From Chitinophagaceae bacterium (lineage in GTDB: Bacteria; Bacteroidota; Bacteroidia; Chitinophagales; Chitinophagaceae), in NCBI GenBank assembly GCA_025924755.1, contig JAICHT010000232.1:1-5796 (forward strand): a stretch of DNA of 5,796 bases, read 5' to 3'. The stretch's first letter is position 1, and each line of letters opens with the position of its first letter. The position numbers and the translations under genes were made by a program. The notes under the pieces were generated by a model, which was not told where the DNA came from, ran no database searches, and saw only the letters and a program-made list of their open reading frames with translations. Of this stretch, positions 1 to 5,796 are shown piece after piece.

Positions 1-1354
1 TGGCCGCACTTTCCAATACCTCCCACATACTAATACCTTTTTCATTGGCATAGAGGATAGCTTTATCTACCGTGGTTTTTCCAATACCGCGAACCGGGTA
101 ATTGATAATACGTTTTAACGCTTCTTCGTCTTTTGGATTCACAATCAGCCGCAGGTAAGCAATATAATCCTTTACTTCTTTGCGCTGGTAAAACGATATG
201 CCGCCATATATGGTATATGGGATATTCATACGGCGCAGGCTTTCTTCAAACGAACGGCTTTGCGCATTGGTGCGGTAAAGAATAGCAATGTCTTTATTAT
301 TGTAATGGTTGCGCAGCTTTTGCTCCTGTATGGCATCGGCCACAAACTTGCCTTCGTCGTTGTCCGTCATGGTACGCACCAGCTTTATTTTATCGCCGGC
401 GGTATTTTCGGTCCATAGGGCTTTTGGTATCTGCCCTTTATTATTCTTAATAACTTCATTGGCTACGTTAATGATGCTTTGGGTGCTGCGATAATTTTGT
501 TCCAGTTTCACCACCTTGGCATCGTCGTAATCTTTTTGAAACTGCAGAATATTTTGAATGGTAGCCCCGCGAAAGCTGTAGATACTTTGGGCATCATCGC
601 CTACCACGCATACATTTTCGTGGGCAGCCCCTAACAGTTTGATGATCTCGTACTGCGCCGGGTTGGTATCCTGGTACTCATCTATCAATATGTATTTAAA
701 CTTATGCTGGTACTTATGCAGCACTTCCGGAAAATGCTTCAGCAGCTCGTACATTTTATATAGCAAATCATCAAAATCCATAGCGCCGTTCTTAAAACAG
801 CGTTTGGCATAGGCTTCATATATAGCGCCAATCATAGGCCGGTTGGCACGCATATCTTCCTGCTGAATATGGTAATCATTTTTATATTCCGCCGGACTTA
901 CCAAACCGTTTTTTGCACTGGAAATGCGGTTATATACCATATTAGGTTTGTAATGCTGCGCATCCAGGTTCAGTTCGGCTACTACGGCTTTGACTACGCT
1001 TTTGGCATCATCGGTATCATAGATGGTAAATGAGTTGGGATAGCCCAGCTTAGGCGCTTCTGTACGCATAATACGGGCAAACACACTATGAAACGTACCG
1101 ATGTATAAATTGCGGGCTTCCGTATTGCCCAATGTTTTTTCTACCCGCTCCTTCATTTCGGCGGCGGCCTTGTTGGTAAACGTTAAAGCCAGTATATGAA
1201 ACGCATCTACGCCTTTGGCCATCAGGTGGGCAATACGTGTAGTAAGCACTTTGGTTTTTCCGCTGCCGGCCCCGGCCACAATCATCAATGGACCTTCTGT
1301 AGTTAACACCGCTTCCCGCTGCGGTTCGTTCAATCCCTTCAGGTAATCTTGCAT
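1..1354 (-). CDS. UvrD/PcrA-type ATP-dependent DNA helicase, N-terminal 451 residues (cut by the left window edge)
   Basis: Superfamily 1A 3'-5' DNA helicase, the family that unwinds DNA in nucleotide-excision and mismatch repair and strips proteins from DNA in the cytoplasm. The ATG at 1354-1352 opens a frame with no stop up to the window edge. In order it shows a Q motif (LNEPQREAV, Gln12), Walker A AGAGSGKT (27-34), motif Ia LTFTNKAAAEM (57-67), the GTFHS motif (86-90), Walker B DEYQDTN (225-231), motif III VVGDDAQSIYSFRGA (250-264) and motif IV LEQNYRST (284-291). Domain 1B lies around 90-210 and domain 2A starts near 280. Family members usually run 700-780 residues, so about 60% is visible; motifs V and VI and the C-terminal region are outside the window. 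The start is supported because the Q motif falls only a few residues in, as in UvrD/PcrA. The gene is transcribed divergently from the peptidase gene. Bacteroidota often carry several UvrD-like paralogues, so I do not choose between uvrD and pcrA. Confidence 0.96.
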   Translation of the reverse strand, partial: MQDYLKGLNEPQREAVLTTEGPLMIVAGAGSGKTKVLTTRIAHLMAKGVDAFHILALTFTNKAAAEMKERVEKTLGNTEARNLYIGTFHSVFARIMRTEAPKLGYPNSFTIYDTDDAKSVVKAVVAELNLDAQHYKPNMVYNRISSAKNGLVSPAEYKNDYHIQQEDMRANRPMIGAIYEAYAKRCFKNGAMDFDDLLYKMYELLKHFPEVLHKYQHKFKYILIDEYQDTNPAQYEIIKLLGAAHENVCVVGDDAQSIYSFRGATIQNILQFQKDYDDAKVVKLEQNYRSTQSIINVANEVIKNNKGQIPKALWTENTAGDKIKLVRTMTDNDEGKFVADAIQEQKLRNHYNNKDIAILYRTNAQSRSFEESLRRMNIPYTIYGGISFYQRKEVKDYIAYLRLIVNPKDEEALKRIINYPVRGIGKTTVDKAILYANEKGISMWEVLESAA

Positions 1355-1430
1355 GGGCGCAAGTTACGAAGGGAAGGATTGTTTGCTAAAAAATTGAGTA
1401 GTTAAATTTTTTGTTGAGGGAGGGTTTAAC

Positions 1431-1454
1431 GAGTGAGTGAGATTGGATGGATGG
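1431..1454. repeat. Short low-complexity tandem tetranucleotides in the divergent intergenic region
   Basis: A purine-rich patch reads as about three GAGT units followed by two GGAT units. It is far too short to be a true satellite. It lies about 80 bp upstream of the helicase start, in DNA with no coding potential. No function can be assigned. Confidence 0.4.
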
Positions 1455-1562
1455 CTATATACTGTTTTTTCACATACAGGATGAAACCCTATGTGTCTTA
1501 CTATGCCCGAACAACGTAGCCAAAATTTGCTGCAATAAAGTTTTTATCCATTCAGTAAAACA

Positions 1563-1578
1563 GTATTATAGTATTATT
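1563..1578. repeat. Tandem duplicate of an AT-rich octamer upstream of the peptidase promoter
   Basis: GTATTATA is followed directly by GTATTATT, giving two near-identical 8-bp units. The second unit ends about 22 bp before the TTTG box of the putative peptidase promoter. This could be an upstream activator site or simply AT-rich promoter DNA; the sequence alone does not decide. Confidence 0.3.
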
Positions 1579-1599
1579 TAAAAACACAACCATTATCCT

Positions 1600-1630
1600 T
1601 TTGTTACTCATCAATCTCTTAGTAGCTTTA
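1600..1630 (+). promoter_or_regulatory. Putative Bacteroidota sigma-ABfr-type promoter for the prolyl oligopeptidase gene
   Basis: TTTG at 1600-1603 is followed after exactly 19 bases by TAGCTTTA at 1623-1630. The Bacteroidota housekeeping consensus is TTTG, about 19-21 bases, then TAnnTTTG, so only the last base departs from it. Transcription would begin near 1635-1638, giving a very short leader of roughly 12-27 nt to the start codon at 1650 or 1662. The position and strand fit the peptidase gene. No other match of this quality was found in the intergenic region; the assignment is by consensus only. Confidence 0.55.
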
Positions 1631-1649
1631 ACCTACTCTTCACCTACAA

Positions 1650-3809
1650 ATGAACGACTACATGAAAAGAATACTCTTGCTTTGCAGCCTATTTAGTTTA
1701 ACAGCAATGGCACAAAAAGGCATATCAAAAGATCAATATCCGCAAACAAAAACCGTCAACCAGCAGGACACCTTATTCGGCACTACGGTTAACGATCCGT
1801 ATCGCTGGCTGGAGAATGACCGCAGCGAGGAAACCGCCCAATGGGTGAAGGAAGAAAACAAAGTAACAGATGCGTACCTAGCTACCATACCTTTTAGAAA
1901 TGCCATCAAAGAACGGCTGACACAGGTATGGAATTATGAAAAGTATTCGGCTCCTTTTAAAGAAGGCAGCTATACCTACTTTTTTAAAAACAGCGGCCTG
2001 CAAAACCAGGCAGTATTGTATCGTCAGAAAGAAAACGGGCAGCCGGAAGTATTTCTGGATCCTAATAAATTTTCTGCCGATGGCACTACATCCCTTACTG
2101 GTATTGACTTTACCAAAGACGGTTCGCTTTGCGCTTATTCCATTTCGGAAGGCGGTTCCGACTGGGGCAAGATGATCATATTAAATGCCACCACGCAAAA
2201 ACAACTGGATGATACCATTCAAAATGTAAAGTTCAGCGGCATTGCCTGGAGAGGTAACGATGGCTTTTACTATAGTACTTACGATGTACCTAAAGAAGGC
2301 AACCAGCTATCTGCAAAAACCGATCAGCACAAACTTTATTATCATAAATTAAACACACCGCAAAGCAGCGATGTGGTGATATTTGGCGGCGAAAAAACAC
2401 CCCGCCGTTATATTGGCGGATACGTTACCGAAGATCAAAAATATTTAGTGATCACGGCGGCCAATGCTACCTATGGCAACGAATTGTATATACAGGATAT
2501 CACACAACAAAATGCACAGATTGTTCCCGTAGTTACCGGCTTTGAAACCGAGCAATCCGTATTGTATTCGGCCAACAATAAGCTGTATATTCTTACCAAC
2601 CTCAAAGCCCCCAACCGTAAAATAGTAGTAACCGATGCGGCAACGCCTACGCCCGACCATTGGAAAGATCTGATACCCGAAACAAAGTTCCCGTTAACTG
2701 CTTCTACGGGTGGCGACAAAATATTTGCGCAATATATTAAAGATGCCGTATCGCAGGTATATCAATATGGTTTGGATGGCAGGCAGGAGAAAGTTATTGA
2801 TATGCCGGGACTGGGCAGTGCTGGTGGCTTTTCGGCCAAGAAAGAAGAGAAAGAAGTGTACTATAGTTTCAGTTCGTATGTATATCCGCCCACTATTTTT
2901 AAGTATGATATTGCTACGGGTAAATCAACCGTATTCAAAAAACCGGTAGTACAATTTGATCCTTCACAATATGAAAGTAAACAGGTGTTTTATACGTCGA
3001 AAGACGGCACCAAAATACCGATGATCATTACGCATAAAAAAGGCATTGAATTGAATGGTAAAAACCCTACTATCTTATATGGATATGGAGGATTCAATAT
3101 CAGTTTGACTCCTGCTTTTAGTACTGCTAATATTGTATTTATGGAAAATGGCGGCGTGTATGCCGTGCCCAATATAAGAGGCGGCGGCGAGTATGGTGAT
3201 AAGTGGCATGATGCCGGAACCAAATTGCACAAGCAAAATGTGTTTGATGACTTTATTGCCGCAGCCGAATTTTTAATAAAAGACAAGATCACTTCACCAC
3301 AATATTTAGCCATCAGCGGCGGCTCTAATGGCGGCTTGCTGGTAGGCGCCTGCATGACGCAGCGGCCCGAATTGTTTAGAGTGGCCTTACCGGCAGTAGG
3401 TGTTATGGATATGCTGCGCTACCACAAGTTTACCGCCGGTGCAGGTTGGGCATATGACTATGGCACAGCAGATGATAATGCGGAGATGTTTCACTACCTG
3501 ATAAAATATTCGCCGGTACATAATATAAAGCCGGGTGTTTGTTATCCTTCTACAATGGTTACTACAGGCGATCATGACGACCGGGTAGTGCCTGCGCATT
3601 CCTTTAAGTTTGCGGCGGCTTTGCAAGCGGCACAAAGTTGTAGGCATCCGGTAGTAATACGTATTGAAACAAAAGCAGGACACGGTGCAGGCAAACCAAC
3701 AGCCATGATCATTGAAGAAGTTGCAGACCGGTTTTCTTTTGTATTTAATGAAATGGGATTGACCTATAAAAAACCGCAGGCCGCAGCACAACCTGCAAAA
3801 GCTTTTTAA
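1650..3809 (+). CDS. Exported prolyl oligopeptidase (serine peptidase family S9A)
   Basis: Cytosolic-type prolyl endopeptidase fold with an export signal; it cleaves short peptides after proline and probably acts in the periplasm. Of 719 residues, about 1-22 form a signal peptide (KR, then a hydrophobic core ending TAMAQ). The N-terminal S9 region starts at DPYRWLEN (49-56), a beta-propeller covers about 80-440, and the alpha/beta-hydrolase domain about 450-705. All key residues are visible by comparison with pig POP: nucleophile Ser559 in GGSNGG, Asp643 in DHDDRVVP, His678 in KAGHGAGKP, oxyanion Tyr479 in YGYGGFN, S1-pocket Trp600 and substrate-binding Arg645. Length is typical (pig enzyme 710) plus the signal peptide. 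A 12-base-later ATG at 1662 gives a cleaner signal peptide (MKRILLL) and is a credible true start. A short Ala/Gln/Pro tail ends the protein. It has its own upstream promoter and a strong terminator, so it is probably monocistronic. Secreted POPs are known in Bacteroidota such as Elizabethkingia. Confidence 0.96.
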   Translation: MNDYMKRILLLCSLFSLTAMAQKGISKDQYPQTKTVNQQDTLFGTTVNDPYRWLENDRSEETAQWVKEENKVTDAYLATIPFRNAIKERLTQVWNYEKYSAPFKEGSYTYFFKNSGLQNQAVLYRQKENGQPEVFLDPNKFSADGTTSLTGIDFTKDGSLCAYSISEGGSDWGKMIILNATTQKQLDDTIQNVKFSGIAWRGNDGFYYSTYDVPKEGNQLSAKTDQHKLYYHKLNTPQSSDVVIFGGEKTPRRYIGGYVTEDQKYLVITAANATYGNELYIQDITQQNAQIVPVVTGFETEQSVLYSANNKLYILTNLKAPNRKIVVTDAATPTPDHWKDLIPETKFPLTASTGGDKIFAQYIKDAVSQVYQYGLDGRQEKVIDMPGLGSAGGFSAKKEEKEVYYSFSSYVYPPTIFKYDIATGKSTVFKKPVVQFDPSQYESKQVFYTSKDGTKIPMIITHKKGIELNGKNPTILYGYGGFNISLTPAFSTANIVFMENGGVYAVPNIRGGGEYGDKWHDAGTKLHKQNVFDDFIAAAEFLIKDKITSPQYLAISGGSNGGLLVGACMTQRPELFRVALPAVGVMDMLRYHKFTAGAGWAYDYGTADDNAEMFHYLIKYSPVHNIKPGVCYPSTMVTTGDHDDRVVPAHSFKFAAALQAAQSCRHPVVIRIETKAGHGAGKPTAMIIEEVADRFSFVFNEMGLTYKKPQAAAQPAKAF

Positions 3810-3820
3810 TATCAAATAAT

Positions 3821-3868
3821 CAGGGAACCGTTTATTACTAAGCAGTTCCCTGGTTTTATTTTTCTTTT
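3821..3868 (+). terminator. Intrinsic terminator after the prolyl oligopeptidase gene
   Basis: CAGGGAAC at 3821-3828 pairs perfectly with GTTCCCTG at 3845-3852. After a single C/A mismatch the stem continues for five more pairs (3830-3834 with 3839-3843, one of them G-U), closing on the tetraloop TTAC. A T-rich tract follows (3854-3868, interrupted by one A and one C). It begins 11 bases after the stop codon and 44 bases before the next start codon, so it should separate the peptidase transcript from the downstream gene. Confidence 0.85.
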
Positions 3869-3912
3869 AATAGCTGTAACTCTAAAAATTTCGCTCCTAT
3901 ATCTTGGTTGGT

Positions 3913-4662
3913 ATGAAGCCGGTGCTTTTTTTATTATTTCTTTTTTTATCATTTTCGGGTGTGGCACAAATTGCCAATATCGAAAGTCAGCGCATTCAAT
4001 CCGATACTATTGGCTGGTTTGGCAACCTGGGCACTTCGTTCTCTCTTATCAAAAACGTGCAGCAAATTACCAGCTTTGACGCCAATGCCCATGTAGAATA
4101 TAAAACGGCCAAAGACCTTTATTTATTTATTGCAGATTACAATTTATTAAAGTCCGGCAGCCAGGATTTGACGAACAATATGTTTTACCATTTGCGCTAC
4201 AATCGCAAACTGAATAAATGGCTTCGTTGGGAAGTTTTTACACAGTTGCAGCAAAACACCATTACCGGCATCAACCTGAGAGTATTGGCAGGCACGGGTC
4301 CCCGGTTCAAAATAGTGAATACTAAAAAGATTAAACTTTATGCCGGCACCGCCGCTTTATACGAATATGAGCAGGAGCTTACTTCACCTCCCATTTATCA
4401 TAATGATCTGCGCAATAGCACCTATGCTTCCGTTACTTATTTACCGGTTCCTACAGTTCAAATCACCAGCACCACATTTTACCAGCCGCTTTTCAGGCAG
4501 CTTAAAGATTACCGCCTGCTGAACCAAACAACTGCCAGTATAAAAATAAGCAGGCATTTTTCTTTTGTGGCGGCATACAATTATTTATTTGATGCGTTTC
4601 CTGCTGCCAACACACCCAAAGTAAATTATGCCATTAGCAATGGCCTCACATATTCATTTTAG
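3913..4662 (+). CDS. Outer-membrane beta-barrel protein, DUF481-like
   Basis: A 249-residue protein of unknown function. Residues 1-19 are a clear signal peptide: MKPV, an unbroken run of Leu/Phe, then SGVAQ. The rest alternates polar and hydrophobic/aromatic residues in short strands with Tyr- and Asn-rich turns, for example around NNMFYHLRYNRKLNKWLRW (about 90-108) and the GTGPRF segment. It ends in YSF, the C-terminal aromatic signature recognised by the BAM assembly machinery. The pattern resembles DUF481 (YdiY-like, salt-induced outer-membrane) proteins; I recognise this by style and not by a decisive motif, and another small barrel family is possible. A TTG nine bases upstream at 3904 could extend the frame, but ATG 3913 begins the signal peptide properly. 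No clear promoter is visible in the short gap after the terminator at 3821-3868, although one must exist there unless there is readthrough. Confidence 0.85.
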   Translation: MKPVLFLLFLFLSFSGVAQIANIESQRIQSDTIGWFGNLGTSFSLIKNVQQITSFDANAHVEYKTAKDLYLFIADYNLLKSGSQDLTNNMFYHLRYNRKLNKWLRWEVFTQLQQNTITGINLRVLAGTGPRFKIVNTKKIKLYAGTAALYEYEQELTSPPIYHNDLRNSTYASVTYLPVPTVQITSTTFYQPLFRQLKDYRLLNQTTASIKISRHFSFVAAYNYLFDAFPAANTPKVNYAISNGLTYSF

Positions 4663-4760
4663 TAGGAAAATAGTAGACTTCTCACTTTAGAATCATACCA
4701 ATTAAAAAATAGGATAGTAGCCAATAAATTTAAGCACGGCATTTGCAAACACTATACCTT

Positions 4761-5528
4761 ATGGAAGGTCCATCCCTGGTAATTTTAAAAGAAGAAGCAG
4801 CGCCATTTATCGGCAAAAAAGTTTTAGTGGCTAGCGGCGCCAGCAAATTAGATAAAGACCGCATTATTAACCAAACCCTTCGTGATTTAAAAACCTGGGG
4901 CAAACATTTTTTAATGGTGTTTGATGATTGCACCATCCGTATTCATTACTTAATGTTTGGCAATTATTACATCAACAGCCGCCATCCCGAAAAAATACCA
5001 AAGCTTACGCTGGAGTTTGAAAACGGCGAATGGAATAATTACAACTGCGCTGCCAAAATTATTGAAGGCACCGATATGGATGCCTTGTACGACTGGTCGT
5101 CGGATGTAATGAACGAGGCGTGGAGTCCCGCAAAGGCACGAAAAAAACTGGCTGCCCATCCGCATATGCTGGTAAGCGATGCCCTGCTGGATCAGCAACT
5201 ATTTACCGGCGTAGGTAATATCATTAAAAACGAAGTATTCTACCGCATTAAGATGCACCCCGAATCGGTTATTGGTGCGTTGCCCCCGGCTAAATTAACC
5301 CAGCTTATAAAAGAAGCCCGCAATTACAGCTTTGATTTTTACAACTGGAAAAAAGAAGGCACTTTACGAAAACACTGGCTGGCACATACCAAAAAAATCT
5401 GCATCCGCTGTAACCTGCCTTTCACAAAAAAACATACAGGCCTTAACCCCCGGCGCAGTTTCTTTTGCACCAACTGCCAGGTATTGTACACACCAAAAGA
5501 TAATGAAGGAACAGCAGTGAACAAATGA
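4761..5528 (+). CDS. Fpg/Nei-family DNA glycosylase lacking the N-terminal catalytic proline
   Basis: Base-excision-repair glycosylase/AP lyase of the Fpg (MutM)/Nei (endonuclease VIII) family, which removes oxidised bases and nicks DNA. The 255 residues match the usual 260-275. Visible parts are: N-terminal MEGPSLVILKEE with catalytic Glu2; the beta-turn lysine Lys48 in WGKHF; HYLMFG at 62-67, equivalent to the Fpg HLRMSG strand, with Met65 as a possible wedge; the helix-two-turn-helix LLDQQLFTGVGNIIKNE (142-158); and a zinc finger with Cys214, Cys217, Cys236 and Cys239 (CxxC, 18 residues, CxxC) with Arg231/Arg232 as the phosphate-contacting arginine. The oddity is the start: canonical members read M-P-E-G-P and use Pro as Schiff-base nucleophile, but here Pro is missing. 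A TTG start at 4743 would add six residues without restoring it. The chosen ATG keeps the family N-terminus in register. The substrate (8-oxoG versus pyrimidines) cannot be told from sequence. Confidence 0.93.
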   Translation: MEGPSLVILKEEAAPFIGKKVLVASGASKLDKDRIINQTLRDLKTWGKHFLMVFDDCTIRIHYLMFGNYYINSRHPEKIPKLTLEFENGEWNNYNCAAKIIEGTDMDALYDWSSDVMNEAWSPAKARKKLAAHPHMLVSDALLDQQLFTGVGNIIKNEVFYRIKMHPESVIGALPPAKLTQLIKEARNYSFDFYNWKKEGTLRKHWLAHTKKICIRCNLPFTKKHTGLNPRRSFFCTNCQVLYTPKDNEGTAVNK

Positions 5529-5604
5529 AAGTTGCGAATATTGTCTAAGTATAGGATGAGCTCCGGATGTATGGCTTGGTACAATTTTTTATATATTTAT
5601 TAGT

Positions 5605-5796
5605 ATGTCAAAATCGGTATTTACCACAAAATCTTCTACTATCCACCGCGTAGAATACCTGGATAAGGAAAAAACGCTGGAGATAGAATTTCGTAGCGGT
5701 AATGTATATCGCTACTACAACGTACCGCAGCGTTTGTGGAAGGTTTTTCAATTATATATTGAGGTAGAAGGCTCTGCATGCTCCTTCTTTAATGAA
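5605..5796 (+). CDS. KTSC-domain small protein, N-terminal 64 residues (cut by the right window edge)
   Basis: The ATG at 5605 opens a frame with no stop to the window edge. The visible 64 residues look like nearly all of a KTSC domain: an Ile-x-x-Val-x-Tyr strand (IHRVEY, 13-18), LEIEF (25-29), a GNVYRYY hairpin carrying the family's central Y-x-Y (Tyr35-Arg36-Tyr37), then VP (40-41) and the closing FFNE. KTSC is a roughly 60-residue domain found alone in bacterial proteins and at the C-terminus of some lysyl-tRNA synthetases. Its function is unknown, and RNA binding has been suggested. The gene lies 76 bp after the glycosylase on the same strand with no terminator seen between them, so co-transcription is possible. 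The C-terminus and any additional domain are outside the window. Confidence 0.82.
   Translation, partial: MSKSVFTTKSSTIHRVEYLDKEKTLEIEFRSGNVYRYYNVPQRLWKVFQLYIEVEGSACSFFNE

Noticed and set aside
1471..1495. Inverted repeat CACATA / TATGTG with a 13-base loop in the divergent intergenic region
   Set aside because: The arms are only 6 bp and no T tract follows on either strand where a terminator would need it. No gene ends here, so it is probably chance or at most a weak operator.
2990..3815. Long open frames on the minus strand inside the peptidase gene
   Set aside because: They lie wholly opposite a well-conserved coding sequence and have no recognisable protein features, so they are antisense shadows.
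3899..3906. TATCTTGG as a possible promoter -7 box for the outer-membrane gene
   Set aside because: It lies only 6 bases before the ATG, leaving no leader, and has no convincing TTTG box at the right distance.
3904..3912. In-frame TTG start that would lengthen the outer-membrane protein by three residues
   Set aside because: ATG at 3913 starts a textbook signal peptide, and TTG offers no better translation context.
4686..4717. Possible promoter TTTA-N20-TAGGATAG before the glycosylase
   Set aside because: It has one mismatch in the first box and two in the second, which is too weak to call in AT-rich DNA.
4743..4760. In-frame TTG start that would lengthen the glycosylase by six residues
   Set aside because: Fpg/Nei activity needs the E-G-P segment at the very N-terminus; the extension would bury it and does not supply the missing proline.
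5525..5548. Seven-codon reading frame overlapping the glycosylase stop codon
   Set aside because: It is too short and has no supporting features; it is not a plausible gene or leader peptide.

Overview
The window looks like a piece of a Bacteroidota chromosome, most likely from the Chitinophagaceae or a close relative. The reasons are the moderate G+C with AT-rich intergenic DNA, the lack of clear Shine-Dalgarno sequences, a TTTG-N19-TAnnTTT promoter before the peptidase gene, short signal peptides ending in A-Q, and the family-typical proteins. The placement is inferred from protein style, not from a database search.

Layout. Positions 1-1354 on the minus strand hold the N-terminal 451 residues of a UvrD/PcrA-type superfamily 1 DNA helicase, cut by the left window edge. 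A divergent intergenic region (1355-1649) follows, holding a good Bacteroidota-type promoter (1600-1630) for the rightward genes and some low-complexity DNA. On the plus strand come a complete exported prolyl oligopeptidase (1650-3809) with a strong hairpin and T-rich terminator (3821-3868), an outer-membrane beta-barrel protein of DUF481 type (3913-4662), a complete Fpg/Nei-family DNA glycosylase (4761-5528), and the start of a small KTSC-domain protein (5605 to the right edge).

How the genes fit together. Two are DNA-repair genes (helicase and base-excision glycosylase), but they are on opposite strands and separated by envelope genes, so no single pathway is implied. The peptidase has its own promoter and terminator and is probably monocistronic. 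The barrel, glycosylase and KTSC genes share one direction with gaps of 98 and 76 bp, and no convincing terminator lies between them, so partial co-transcription is possible but unproven.

This is mostly ordinary housekeeping sequence. I see no mobile element, CRISPR array, RNA gene or novel multi-gene system. The most interesting point is that the Fpg/Nei protein begins M-E-G-P instead of M-P-E-G-P. The catalytic N-terminal proline is absent, and an uncleaved methionine would sit exactly where the proline nucleophile normally is.
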